DNA of 13,548 nt from Actinomycetes bacterium (GTDB taxonomy: Bacteria > Actinomycetota > Thermoleophilia > RBG-16-64-13): NCBI GenBank assembly GCA_021815245.1, contig JAKAHF010000005.1:1-13548 (forward strand), read 5' to 3'. Below, one piece after another: positions 7,385 through 13,548 of the stretch. A program made the position numbers and the translations under genes. A model generated the notes under the pieces. That model was not told where the DNA came from. It made no database searches and saw only the letters and a list, made by a program, of their open reading frames with translations. Numbering within the stretch: the stretch's first letter is position 1; each line of letters starts with the position of its first letter.

Positions 7385-8089
7385 TCAGTCGGCGTCTCGC
7401 TCGATGACACTCCACCAAATGCGCGGGCCGACGAGATGCGCGGCGGCTTCGGCGGTCGCGCGGGCCGAGTCCCGGTCGCGTACCGCCTCGAGTATGCGGT
7501 CGTGTTCGGCCCGAAAGTCGTCGATCGACCTATCCATGAGGTAGTCGATCGGCACGAAGATCTGCCGGTAGATGCGCGCGACGGTCTTCTCGAGAAAGCT
7601 GTTATGGGTCGCGGCGCCCATGGCCTCGTGAAACCCATAGTGATGCCTCAGCGCCTCCGACCGCGTCGGGTTCGCGGGGATGCGCATGCGCTCCAACCGC
7701 TCCAGATCGGCCTCGGTGCGTCGCTCGGCCGCCAGTGATGCCACCGCTCCCTCGACGATACGATGGAATTCGAGCAGACTCTCCAACTCGTTCATCTGGC
7801 CGCGTACCCATTCGTTGAAGCACCGCTTCAACGCCGGCACGTCGGCGACCCGGGTGCCGCCCTTGGCTCCGACCCTGGTGACCACGTAGCCGCTACCTTC
7901 GAGGGTCTTGAGCGCCTCGCGCAACGTGATGCGCGAGATGCCGAGACGGGCCGCCAGCTCACGCTCGGGCGGCAGCGCGTCACCTGGTCCGAGCTCGCCC
8001 GTGTAGATGAGCGACCGGATGAACGACCGCGCGCTGTCGCTCGCCCGCGTCTGCTCGATCGGCTCGCCAGCTATGTGCTCGAAGAACAT
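7385..8089 (-). CDS. GntR-family (FadR subfamily, FCD domain) transcriptional regulator
   Basis: A 234-residue regulator. The N-terminal winged helix-turn-helix (about 12-82) shows the GntR signature LPPERELAARLGISRITLREA (39-59) and the wing GAKGGTRV. The C-terminal all-helical FCD domain (about 100-225) has likely metal or ligand contacts His150/His154 (HHYGFHEA), His196 (EHDRI) and His218 (AAHL). FCD regulators usually sense small organic acids. The gene is divergent from the 8172-10658 cassette and convergent with the VOC gene. It is therefore the obvious candidate to control the cassette, probably as a repressor, and itself. ATG 8089 has no ribosome binding site, but a -10-like TATGCT lies about seven bases upstream, suggesting a leaderless transcript. 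The effector is unknown. Confidence 0.9.
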   Translation of the reverse strand: MFFEHIAGEPIEQTRASDSARSFIRSLIYTGELGPGDALPPERELAARLGISRITLREALKTLEGSGYVVTRVGAKGGTRVADVPALKRCFNEWVRGQMNELESLLEFHRIVEGAVASLAAERRTEADLERLERMRIPANPTRSEALRHHYGFHEAMGAATHNSFLEKTVARIYRQIFVPIDYLMDRSIDDFRAEHDRILEAVRDRDSARATAEAAAHLVGPRIWWSVIERDAD

Positions 8090-8095
8090 GGTTTC

Positions 8096-8101
8096 AGCAT
8101 A
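8096..8101 (-). promoter_or_regulatory. -10-like box of the GntR gene (possible leaderless start)
   Basis: On the minus strand TATGCT (four of six matches to TATAAT) ends about seven bases before ATG 8089. Transcription from it would start at or next to the start codon. No convincing -35 box is seen 17 bases further up. Confidence 0.3.
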
Positions 8102-8107
8102 CCACGA

Positions 8108-8141
8108 TTGACAGCGAGGGCTTAATGGTCTTATCTTAAGA
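8108..8141 (+). promoter_or_regulatory. Promoter of the DUF336-ferredoxin-flavoprotein operon with a candidate operator
   Basis: A perfect -35 box TTGACA (8108-8113) is followed after 18 bases by a -10-like TATCTT (8132-8137, four of six matches). The palindrome TCTTAAGA (8134-8141) overlaps the -10. Half-site-like CTTAAT (8121-8126) and ACTAAG (8146-8151) flank it. This is where the divergent GntR regulator would be expected to bind. The promoter is fairly convincing; the operator is inferred. Confidence 0.55.
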
Positions 8142-8160
8142 GGTTACTAAGCCGAAGAGC

Positions 8161-8166
8161 GAGGAG
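8161..8166 (+). promoter_or_regulatory. Ribosome binding site for the GTG start at 8172
   Basis: GAGGAG ends five bases before GTG 8172 and supports this non-ATG start. No in-frame ATG is near enough to keep the conserved N-terminus. Confidence 0.65.
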
Positions 8167-8171
8167 AACCC

Positions 8172-8693
8172 GTGTACTACAAGGGTTCCGTAGGATTGGC
8201 AGAGGCCCAGGGCGCCATAGAGGCGATGCTGGCCGAAGTGAGGGCACATCCTGAGAAGTACTGGCAACACGGCGGTTTCGCCATCTGCGACGAACGGGGC
8301 AAACTGGTAGCGTTCGCCAAGATGGACTCGTCTCATCAACTGCCCGGAGAGGTGGCCATCACTAAGGCCTGGACGGCGGCCATCTGCGCGCAGAACAACG
8401 ACGACGCGGCGGCGATGCTGGCCGAGCGGGGTAAGACGCTCGACGAGTTCTGTCCCGGCGGGACGTCCATTCCCGGGGGAGTGGCCATCTTCGACCCGAC
8501 GGAACTGGAACAGACGGCGCCCGTCGGCGAAGCCCAGCCTCCCTTCAAGCCTTCGTGCATCGGGGCGATCGGCGTAGGCGGCGTGGGCCGGCCGCCTGAG
8601 GATCTCGAGGTGGCCTTGATCGGCCTGCGCTACATTCAAGAGAAGCTGTGGCCCCGCGCTCTCGAGCGGGCCGGCAAAGGAGGCCGTGAGTGA
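8172..8693 (+). CDS. GlcG/HbpS-like (DUF336) protein
   Basis: A 173-residue soluble protein of the GlcG/HbpS/PduO-C family, a fold known to bind haem or corrinoid in some members. Recognisable parts are the N-terminal helix with the strands GGFAICDERGKLVAFAKMD, the region following SSHQLPGEVAITKAW, a GGTSIPGGVAIFD stretch, and the family signature GAIGVGGVG starting at residue 131. There is no signal peptide, so it is cytosolic. The segment of about 25 residues around FDPTELEQTAPVGEAQPP is longer than in minimal GlcG proteins. The stop overlaps the GTG start of the ferredoxin gene (GTGA), so the two are translationally coupled. That argues for a cofactor-handling or structural partner of the redox pair. 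The molecular role is unknown. Confidence 0.85.
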   Translation: MYYKGSVGLAEAQGAIEAMLAEVRAHPEKYWQHGGFAICDERGKLVAFAKMDSSHQLPGEVAITKAWTAAICAQNNDDAAAMLAERGKTLDEFCPGGTSIPGGVAIFDPTELEQTAPVGEAQPPFKPSCIGAIGVGGVGRPPEDLEVALIGLRYIQEKLWPRALERAGKGGRE

Positions 8694-8911
8694 ATACCAT
8701 CAAGATCGACTTCGACTGTTGCGAAGGTTGTCGCAACTGCTTCGACGCCTGTTTCGTGAACGTCTTCAGATGGGATGCGGAGGAGCGGCGACCGATCGTC
8801 GCCTACCCCGAGGACTGCGTGGAGTGCAACAAATGCGAGCTGTCGTGTCCCGACGGCTGCATCAAGGTCATCCCCGACTACGAGGGCAACTACTGGCCCC
8901 CGGTCATCTGA
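8690..8911 (+). CDS. Small 2x[4Fe-4S] ferredoxin (AprB-like)
   Basis: A 73-residue ferredoxin with two complete cluster motifs: Cys11/14/17/21 (CEGCRNCFDAC) and Cys43/46/49/53 (CVECNKCELSCP). Two extra cysteines sit at positions 10 and 57. The first set lacks Pro after its last Cys (CFV). The middle insertion (FRWDAEERRPIVAYPED) resembles the beta subunit of adenylylsulfate reductase, although the long AprB C-terminal tail is absent. GTG 8690 overlaps the upstream stop by four bases, with AAAGGAGG ending six bases before it. The flavoprotein gene begins 13 bases after the stop. It most likely passes electrons to or from that flavoprotein in a heterodimer. Confidence 0.9.
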   Translation: MNTIKIDFDCCEGCRNCFDACFVNVFRWDAEERRPIVAYPEDCVECNKCELSCPDGCIKVIPDYEGNYWPPVI

Positions 8912-8917
8912 GGAGGA
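8912..8917 (+). promoter_or_regulatory. Ribosome binding site of the flavoprotein gene
   Basis: GGAGGA follows directly on the ferredoxin stop and ends seven bases before ATG 8925. It selects that start. The ATG at 8917 is in another frame. Confidence 0.7.
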
Positions 8918-8924
8918 TGACGAC

Positions 8925-10658
8925 ATGACTACACTGGAATCTCTCGGCAAAGTGCTCTCCACCGATGTGCTGGTGGTCGGCGGCGGCATCGCCGGTCTGA
9001 CAGCGGCGATCAGCATCAAGGAGACCGCGCCCGACATGGCGGTGCTCGTGGTCGACAAGTGCTCGCCGGGCTTCGGGGGCAAAGCCAACAAAGGTGGCGG
9101 CAACCTGGCCTTTCTCGCGCCCGAGGACGGCATCGAGGAGATGTTCAAGTTCCGGGTCGAGCAGGTGGGCTGCTACCTCGAAGACCAGGAGCTACTGCGT
9201 GGCTTTCTTTCGGAGATGTATGGGGTGCTTCAGCGCATCGAGACCTGGGGCTGCACAGTCTTTCACGAGCCTGACGGCAGCTACACCTATGTCCGTTACG
9301 CCGGCACCATGCCATGGCGCATGGCGCTCTGCGAGCAAGATATCACCGAGAGCATGCTGCGTTTCGCGCGCAAGCACAAGGTCAAGTTCGTCGATCACGT
9401 GGCCATTGTCGACCTCGTCAAAGACGGCGACCGGATCGCGGGAGCGGTGGGTTTCAGTGTCATCGACGGCACCTTCTACACCATCAAGGCCAAAGCCGTG
9501 ATTCTTGCCAACGGCTGTCAGAACTACAAGCTCATGCGCCGCTGGGCCAGTGGGCGGGGCGACGGCATCGCGGCCGCCTATCGCGCGGGGGCCGAGATGC
9601 GCAACGCGGAGTTCGGAAGCTTCATCAACTGGGTGTTCGCCGACACCAAAGAGGTGTGCCAGGGCGCCGAGAATGTGCTTTACAACGCCAGGGGCGAGAA
9701 TATCTCCAAGGCGGTGCGCCCGGTGATCGAGGCCGATCTGGGTTCCAAAGAGGTGGCCGCCTTCTACAAGACCATGCTGGCCGGCGAGGGCCCCGTCTAT
9801 GCCAACATGCCCGAGAACGAGATCGCCAAGTTCAGCGAGAAGGCCTTCCACAGCGACGGCGTGGCGGTGCGTCCCATCACCACCAGGTTCTGGGCGCTCA
9901 CCATCGGCAAGGCCATGGCCGCGAGCAAGAACCCCGGCCCGATGCAGGAGGTGATCCCGGGGTTCATCGGCGAGCATTCGCCCATACGGGTCGATCACCA
10001 AATGGCAACGACAGTGCCCGGTCTCTACGCGGTGGGCGACGTGGCCGCGGCGGGTTCGGCCTGGGCCGGAGCGGTGCCGGCGCCTCCCGGCCGCATGCGC
10101 GGCGGCGGGATGATGGGCGCCATGTGGATGGCCATGCGCGGCGGTCCGGCCGCGGCGGCGTACGTGGCAGGAATGGCCGGCGCGGAGGGGTCTGGTGCCG
10201 CCGGCGACCCCGAGGTCGACGCCGACCAGGTCGAAGCGCTGAAGGCGCGCATCTTCGCCCCCATGCAGGTCAAGGGCGGCATGGAGCCGCCGGAGATGAT
10301 CCGTGCGATACAGGACATCATGCAGCCTGTCGGCAACACCCTCTACAAGAGCGAAGCGCGGCTGGGCGCGGCCCTCGAACGGGTGCTGGCGCTGAAGGCT
10401 GAGTTGCCGCGACTGCACGCCAAGGACTGGCACTACCTATCGGCCTGCAACGAAGCCGGAGCGATGGTCAACAGCGCCGAGATGTTCTTCCGCACGTCGC
10501 TCGTGCGCCGGGAGTCGCGAGGTTGGCACCTGCGCGAAGACTATCCCAAGCGCGACGACGCCAACTGGCTCAAATGGATCCTCCTCAGGGACGTCGACGG
10601 TGAGATGGTGGTATTCACCGAGGATGTGCCGATAGACAGATATCCACTGAAACCGTAA
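8925..10658 (+). CDS. FAD-dependent oxidoreductase, AprA / fumarate-reductase flavoprotein family
   Basis: A 577-residue flavoprotein. The N-terminal dinucleotide fold has GGGIAGL (19-25) and an acidic residue at the end of the second strand (VVDK, Asp45). The glycine-rich loop GGKANKGGGN (52-61) has no histidine, so FAD is probably not covalently bound. ILANG and the motif PGLYAVGDVAAAG (365-377) complete the FAD domain. The middle (NYKLMRRWASGRGDGIAAAYRAGAEM) resembles AprA and fumarate reductases. The C-terminal helical part ends with LREDYPKRDDANWLKWI, as in AprA/SdhA-type caps. There is no Tat signal, so it is cytosolic. The partner ferredoxin is encoded just upstream and no membrane anchor is present. 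No sulfate-activation gene (sat, qmo) is nearby, so APS reductase is unlikely. The substrate, perhaps an enoate or keto compound, is unknown. Confidence 0.88.
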   Translation: MTTLESLGKVLSTDVLVVGGGIAGLTAAISIKETAPDMAVLVVDKCSPGFGGKANKGGGNLAFLAPEDGIEEMFKFRVEQVGCYLEDQELLRGFLSEMYGVLQRIETWGCTVFHEPDGSYTYVRYAGTMPWRMALCEQDITESMLRFARKHKVKFVDHVAIVDLVKDGDRIAGAVGFSVIDGTFYTIKAKAVILANGCQNYKLMRRWASGRGDGIAAAYRAGAEMRNAEFGSFINWVFADTKEVCQGAENVLYNARGENISKAVRPVIEADLGSKEVAAFYKTMLAGEGPVYANMPENEIAKFSEKAFHSDGVAVRPITTRFWALTIGKAMAASKNPGPMQEVIPGFIGEHSPIRVDHQMATTVPGLYAVGDVAAAGSAWAGAVPAPPGRMRGGGMMGAMWMAMRGGPAAAAYVAGMAGAEGSGAAGDPEVDADQVEALKARIFAPMQVKGGMEPPEMIRAIQDIMQPVGNTLYKSEARLGAALERVLALKAELPRLHAKDWHYLSACNEAGAMVNSAEMFFRTSLVRRESRGWHLREDYPKRDDANWLKWILLRDVDGEMVVFTEDVPIDRYPLKP

Positions 10659-10706
10659 CCGGGCGGCGCTCGCGCGTCTGCTTGGTGGTCATCTCCGTCA
10701 CAACGG

Positions 10707-10734
10707 CCCCGGGCCGGCGAAAGCCGGCCCGGGG
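10707..10734 (+). terminator. Rho-independent terminator
   Basis: A perfect 12-bp stem (CCCCGGGCCGGC, 10707-10718, with GCCGGCCCGGGG, 10723-10734) is capped by a GAAA tetraloop and followed by TGTCTTTTC. It ends the flavoprotein operon. Read on the other strand the stem lacks a good T-run, so it would serve the convergent molybdoenzyme gene less well. Confidence 0.9.
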
Positions 10735-10785
10735 TGTCTTTTCATTGGGCGGCGCTCCCGTCTCGAGCGCACGCGTTGTCGGGAT

Positions 10786-13026
10786 CTAGTCTTCCTTCTT
10801 GGGGTTCTTCGGTTCGGTCGAGCCGATACTCTGCGGCACGAAGCCGTATTCCTCGCTGCGGAACACTTCCTCGGTCAGTTCCTCGTCCTTGGCCTTGTAG
10901 ACCTTGCAGAGCAGACAGGTCAGGTCGGGCGAGCCGTACATCGGGTCGAGGTGGTTGTTGCTCGTCAGCACGTTGGGGTTGCTGATGAACACGCCGTGGT
11001 AGCCCTTGGCCGGCTCCTCGGGATAGAAGCAGTTGGCCGTCGCCATGAGCACGCCCTTCTTGATGCCCGGGAAGGTGCGCAACTTCTGCCGGATACGGCC
11101 GCGCGGCGATTCGATCCAGATGATGTCGCCATCTTCGACGCCGTAGAGCGCCGCGGTCTCGGGATGCAGCTGGCAGGTCGGGAACTCCATGAAGCTCCGC
11201 AGCCACGGGATGTTGCGGTACTGGCCCAGGAAGTAGAACGGCTGGCGGTAGCCCGAGCTCATGACAACCGGGTATTCCTTGAACAGGTCGGGCGTGGAGT
11301 AGGGGCTTTCACCCGGCTCGTTGAAGACCGGGATCGGGTCGTATCCCAGAGACTCCAGGTGGTTCGAGTGGAATTCGAACTTGCCCGACGGGGTCGGGAA
11401 GCCACCGCCCTCGCGCCAGAAGTCGGTCTTGTACTTGTAGTACACCTGGTCGGGGCCCCAGCAGCCGCTGATGAGGCGCTCGCTGAAGTCCTTCCACTTG
11501 AGCGGGCCGCCGTCCTTGCCCTTGCCGCGGCGCAGCTGGTAGTCGAGCATCTCGTAGTCGTCTTTCCACCACTTGTCGGGGACGACGCGCTTGCCGACTT
11601 CGTTGAAGATCCAGGCGTCGGACTTGGCCTCGCCGGGCGGGTCGACGACCTTGTTGTGGGCTTCGATCATGAAGCGCGGATGCATGTCGTACACGTCGTC
11701 GAGCTCGAGCCAGTGGGCCGCCGGCAGCACGATGTCGGCGGCTTCGGCCATGGGGCCCATGAACAGGTCGGTGTGGCACATGAACTCGACCTGCTCGATG
11801 GCCTTCACGACCTCGTTGGTGTTGGCCATGTGCACGATCTGCTGGCCGCCCACGCTGAACCAGACCTTGACCGGGGCTTTGCCCTCGAGGATCCGCTTGA
11901 CCATGGTGTCGGGGTTGCAGGTACGCGTGGCGCCCATCTTGAAGCGGTCGCCGCCGATGATGTTCTTCTTCATCTCGTCGGTGATCGGCAGCTCGAGGTT
12001 GAAGTCCTCGATGAGGCCGGTGTCGGGGAGCACCCAACTGACCATGCTGCCCGGGCGCTCGATGTTGCCGGTGAGGCCCATGAGGCAGGTGATGGCGCGG
12101 AGGGTGTGGCCACAGTTGGCCTGGCGCTCGAGCGAACTGCCGACCTGGATGGTGCCCGGCGTGTCGATGGCATACATGCGGGCGGCGGTCACGACGTCCT
12201 CGGAGGGGATCCAACAGATCTCAGAGACCTTCTTCGGAGTGAACTCCTTGGCGCGCTCGCGCAGTTCGTCGAAGCCGAAGGTCCAGTTGTCGACAAACTC
12301 CTTGTCCCACAGCTCTTCCTCGAAGATGACGTTCATCATGCCGAGGGCGAGGGCACAGTCGGTGCCCGGACGGGGCTGGATCCACAGGTTGGCGCGGGTC
12401 GCGTAGGCGCTTGCGCGCGGGTCGATGATGATGAGGTTCTTCACGTAGTCGAGCGACCGCATGTACCAGTAGCACATCTCAGAGTCGGCGCTCGAGATCT
12501 CCAGCTGCTTGGCCCACATGATCTGGGTCTTGGGGAATTCCCCGCCCCAGCCGTGGTAGTCGCAGTAGAGACGGCCGTAGCCGACCACCAGGGCGTAGAG
12601 GCCGAGGCGCGGGCTGTGGCAGACATAGCCGGGGGTGATGGCGTTGCCGGTGCCGAGCGAGCGGGCCATGCGCATGGTGTAGCGGTTGTAGCCGCGGCCG
12701 GTGCCCTGCGAGATGGCGATGCTCTGCGGGCCCGGATCGGCGATGGCGGCCTTCATCTTCTCGGCCACGGTGTCGAGGGCCTCGTCCCACGAGATCCTCT
12801 TCCACTTGCCTTCGCCCTTCTTGCCCACCTGCTTCATGGGGTACTTGATGCGGTAGGGGTTGTCGATGTGCTGGATGCTCGAAATGCCCTTCGAGCACAT
12901 GGTGCCGTTGGTCAGGGAATCGTAGTTGCCTTCGATCTTGACGATGACGCCGTCTTCCTTGGTGACCTTGACGCCGCAGCCGCCGTGGCAACTCTTGCAT
13001 GTGGTAAGTACGACTTCTCTTGCCAT
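10786..13026 (-). CDS. Molybdopterin oxidoreductase, catalytic subunit (DMSO-reductase family)
   Basis: A 746-residue molybdo- or tungsto-bis-pyranopterin enzyme. The N-terminal [4Fe-4S] motif is Cys10/Cys13/Cys17/Cys44, followed by the conserved Lys46. Cys136 in YVCHSPR is the likely metal ligand. The C-terminal molybdopterin-dinucleotide domain starts around YPVVMSSGYR and contains CQLHPETAALYGVEDGD. The tail LTCLLCKVYKAKDEE resembles the acetylene hydratase, pyrogallol transhydroxylase and catechol dehydroxylase group. His14 follows the second cluster Cys, where acetylene hydratase has a catalytic Asp, so acetylene hydration is unlikely. There is no Tat signal. ATG 13026 has GAGGAGA (13034-13040, minus strand) upstream. 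The NrfD-like gene ends 26 bases before it, so the pair probably forms a membrane-linked reductase. The substrate is unknown. Confidence 0.92.
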   Translation of the reverse strand: MAREVVLTTCKSCHGGCGVKVTKEDGVIVKIEGNYDSLTNGTMCSKGISSIQHIDNPYRIKYPMKQVGKKGEGKWKRISWDEALDTVAEKMKAAIADPGPQSIAISQGTGRGYNRYTMRMARSLGTGNAITPGYVCHSPRLGLYALVVGYGRLYCDYHGWGGEFPKTQIMWAKQLEISSADSEMCYWYMRSLDYVKNLIIIDPRASAYATRANLWIQPRPGTDCALALGMMNVIFEEELWDKEFVDNWTFGFDELRERAKEFTPKKVSEICWIPSEDVVTAARMYAIDTPGTIQVGSSLERQANCGHTLRAITCLMGLTGNIERPGSMVSWVLPDTGLIEDFNLELPITDEMKKNIIGGDRFKMGATRTCNPDTMVKRILEGKAPVKVWFSVGGQQIVHMANTNEVVKAIEQVEFMCHTDLFMGPMAEAADIVLPAAHWLELDDVYDMHPRFMIEAHNKVVDPPGEAKSDAWIFNEVGKRVVPDKWWKDDYEMLDYQLRRGKGKDGGPLKWKDFSERLISGCWGPDQVYYKYKTDFWREGGGFPTPSGKFEFHSNHLESLGYDPIPVFNEPGESPYSTPDLFKEYPVVMSSGYRQPFYFLGQYRNIPWLRSFMEFPTCQLHPETAALYGVEDGDIIWIESPRGRIRQKLRTFPGIKKGVLMATANCFYPEEPAKGYHGVFISNPNVLTSNNHLDPMYGSPDLTCLLCKVYKAKDEELTEEVFRSEEYGFVPQSIGSTEPKNPKKED

Positions 13027-13052
13027 GTCAGTGTCTCCTCAACACGCAGCGT

Positions 13053-13548
13053 CTAGTAGGCGTGAGCTTTGGGTAGCAGCGGCCGGTAGATGCCCACCTT
13101 GAGCACGCCGTATTTCAGCGAGAAGGCTCCAATGGTGTGGCAGATGATCGCCAGGATCAGCAGGCCGGTGCCCGCCTCTGCGTCGGCGAAGTAGGTCGCC
13201 ACCGAGATCACGAGGGGGACGAGGATGCCCAGGAGCACGATGCCGCCCCAGAACACCCACGCGACATGCCCCTTGATGAGCTCCTTCACCGACAGCTCGG
13301 CGACCGTCGACTGGTAGTTGGCGTTGACCAAATAGGTGATGATCAGAAATGCGTTCACGATCAGCAGGATGCGGGTGATCGACTCGGCGCTGCCGATGAG
13401 TTCGTCGCCCGTGACGAGGCCGACACCCATGATCAAGGCCAGGCCGTCGGCGACACCCATGATGAGGAACACGAAGGGCAGAAGGCCGGTGTTCCAGAAG
13501 GGCACGCTCTTGCAGTAGCTCATGGCGAAACCGCAGTACACGGCCGTC
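13053..13548 (-). CDS. NrfD/PsrC-like membrane subunit, C-terminal part (5' end outside window)
   Basis: The visible 164 residues continue in frame past the right edge, so the GTG codon at 13541 is internal. Four hydrophobic segments are seen: SVPFWNTGLLPFVFLIMGV and onward, RILLIVNAFLIITYLV, WVFWGGIVLLGILVPLVI, and LLILAIICHTIGAFSL. These match the last half of the eight-helix NrfD/PsrC/DmsC-type quinone-reactive anchor. The PFWNTGLLPF motif is typical. The protein ends with a short cytosolic tail (YRPLLPKAHAY). It lies upstream of the molybdoenzyme on the same strand, so it probably couples the quinone pool to it. An iron-sulfur subunit would be expected further upstream, outside the window. 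Confidence 0.85.
   Translation of the reverse strand, partial: TAVYCGFAMSYCKSVPFWNTGLLPFVFLIMGVADGLALIMGVGLVTGDELIGSAESITRILLIVNAFLIITYLVNANYQSTVAELSVKELIKGHVAWVFWGGIVLLGILVPLVISVATYFADAEAGTGLLILAIICHTIGAFSLKYGVLKVGIYRPLLPKAHAY

Noticed and set aside
8925..10658. Assimilatory or dissimilatory APS reductase (aprAB) for the flavoprotein-ferredoxin pair
   Set aside because: The folds are similar, but the ferredoxin lacks the long AprB tail and no sat, qmo or sulfite reductase genes are seen. I kept the general family call.
10786..13026. Acetylene hydratase
   Set aside because: The residue after the second cluster cysteine is His14, not the catalytic Asp. The NrfD-like partner implies electron transfer, which a hydratase does not need.
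10951..13056. A 701-codon open frame on the plus strand, antisense to the molybdoenzyme
   Set aside because: It mirrors a well-recognised gene with all cofactor motifs. Its product is low-complexity (rich in Val, Ala, Asp, His, Gly), as expected for a GC-rich antisense shadow, and it has no family motif.

Overview
This is a GC-rich bacterial window of densely packed protein genes with GTG as well as ATG starts, strong GGAGG-type ribosome binding sites, several 4-base stop/start overlaps and one gene that looks leaderless. The gene content is that of an anaerobe: a ferredoxin-linked 2-oxoacid oxidoreductase, an ADP-forming acyl-CoA synthetase, an AprA/FrdA-like flavoprotein with its own ferredoxin, and a molybdopterin oxidoreductase with an NrfD-type membrane anchor. 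A high-GC anaerobic actinobacterium (Coriobacteriia- or Thermoleophilia-like) is my best guess. It rests on gene content and style only and could be wrong.

Region 1 (1-693) is the 3' end of an LVIVD-repeat beta-propeller protein cut by the left edge. Region 2 (694-836) is a leader with an AT-rich promoter-like patch and two GC hairpins that can pair in alternative ways. Region 3 (837-7324) is a compact five-gene operon: ADP-forming acyl-CoA synthetase, iorA, iorB, a YbfB-like MFS transporter and a VOC (glyoxalase-fold) protein. Together the first three genes turn aryl or other 2-oxoacids into acyl-CoA plus reduced ferredoxin, and then into free acid plus ATP. The transporter and VOC protein presumably serve uptake, export or rearrangement of a substrate. 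A 14-bp hairpin lies just inside the start of the transporter frame and may separate expression of iorAB from the last two genes.

Region 4 (7356-8171) holds a convergent hairpin, a minus-strand FCD/GntR regulator and a divergent promoter. Region 5 (8172-10658) is a tightly coupled three-gene operon read away from the regulator: a GlcG/HbpS-like (DUF336) protein, an 8Fe-type ferredoxin with extra cysteines, and an AprA/fumarate-reductase-like flavoprotein. This regulator-linked redox cassette is the best candidate in the window for an uncharacterised system. Region 6 (10707-10734) is a textbook terminator. Region 7 (10786-13548, minus strand) is a molybdopterin oxidoreductase preceded by an NrfD/PsrC-like membrane subunit cut by the right edge.

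The window reads as a set of anaerobic redox modules. IorAB produces low-potential electrons on ferredoxin. The ferredoxin-flavoprotein pair and the Mo-reductase/NrfD complex are plausible places to use such electrons, but no direct link between the modules is visible in the sequence. There is no gene-free stretch longer than 300 bases, and I see no RNA genes, mobile elements or CRISPR arrays.
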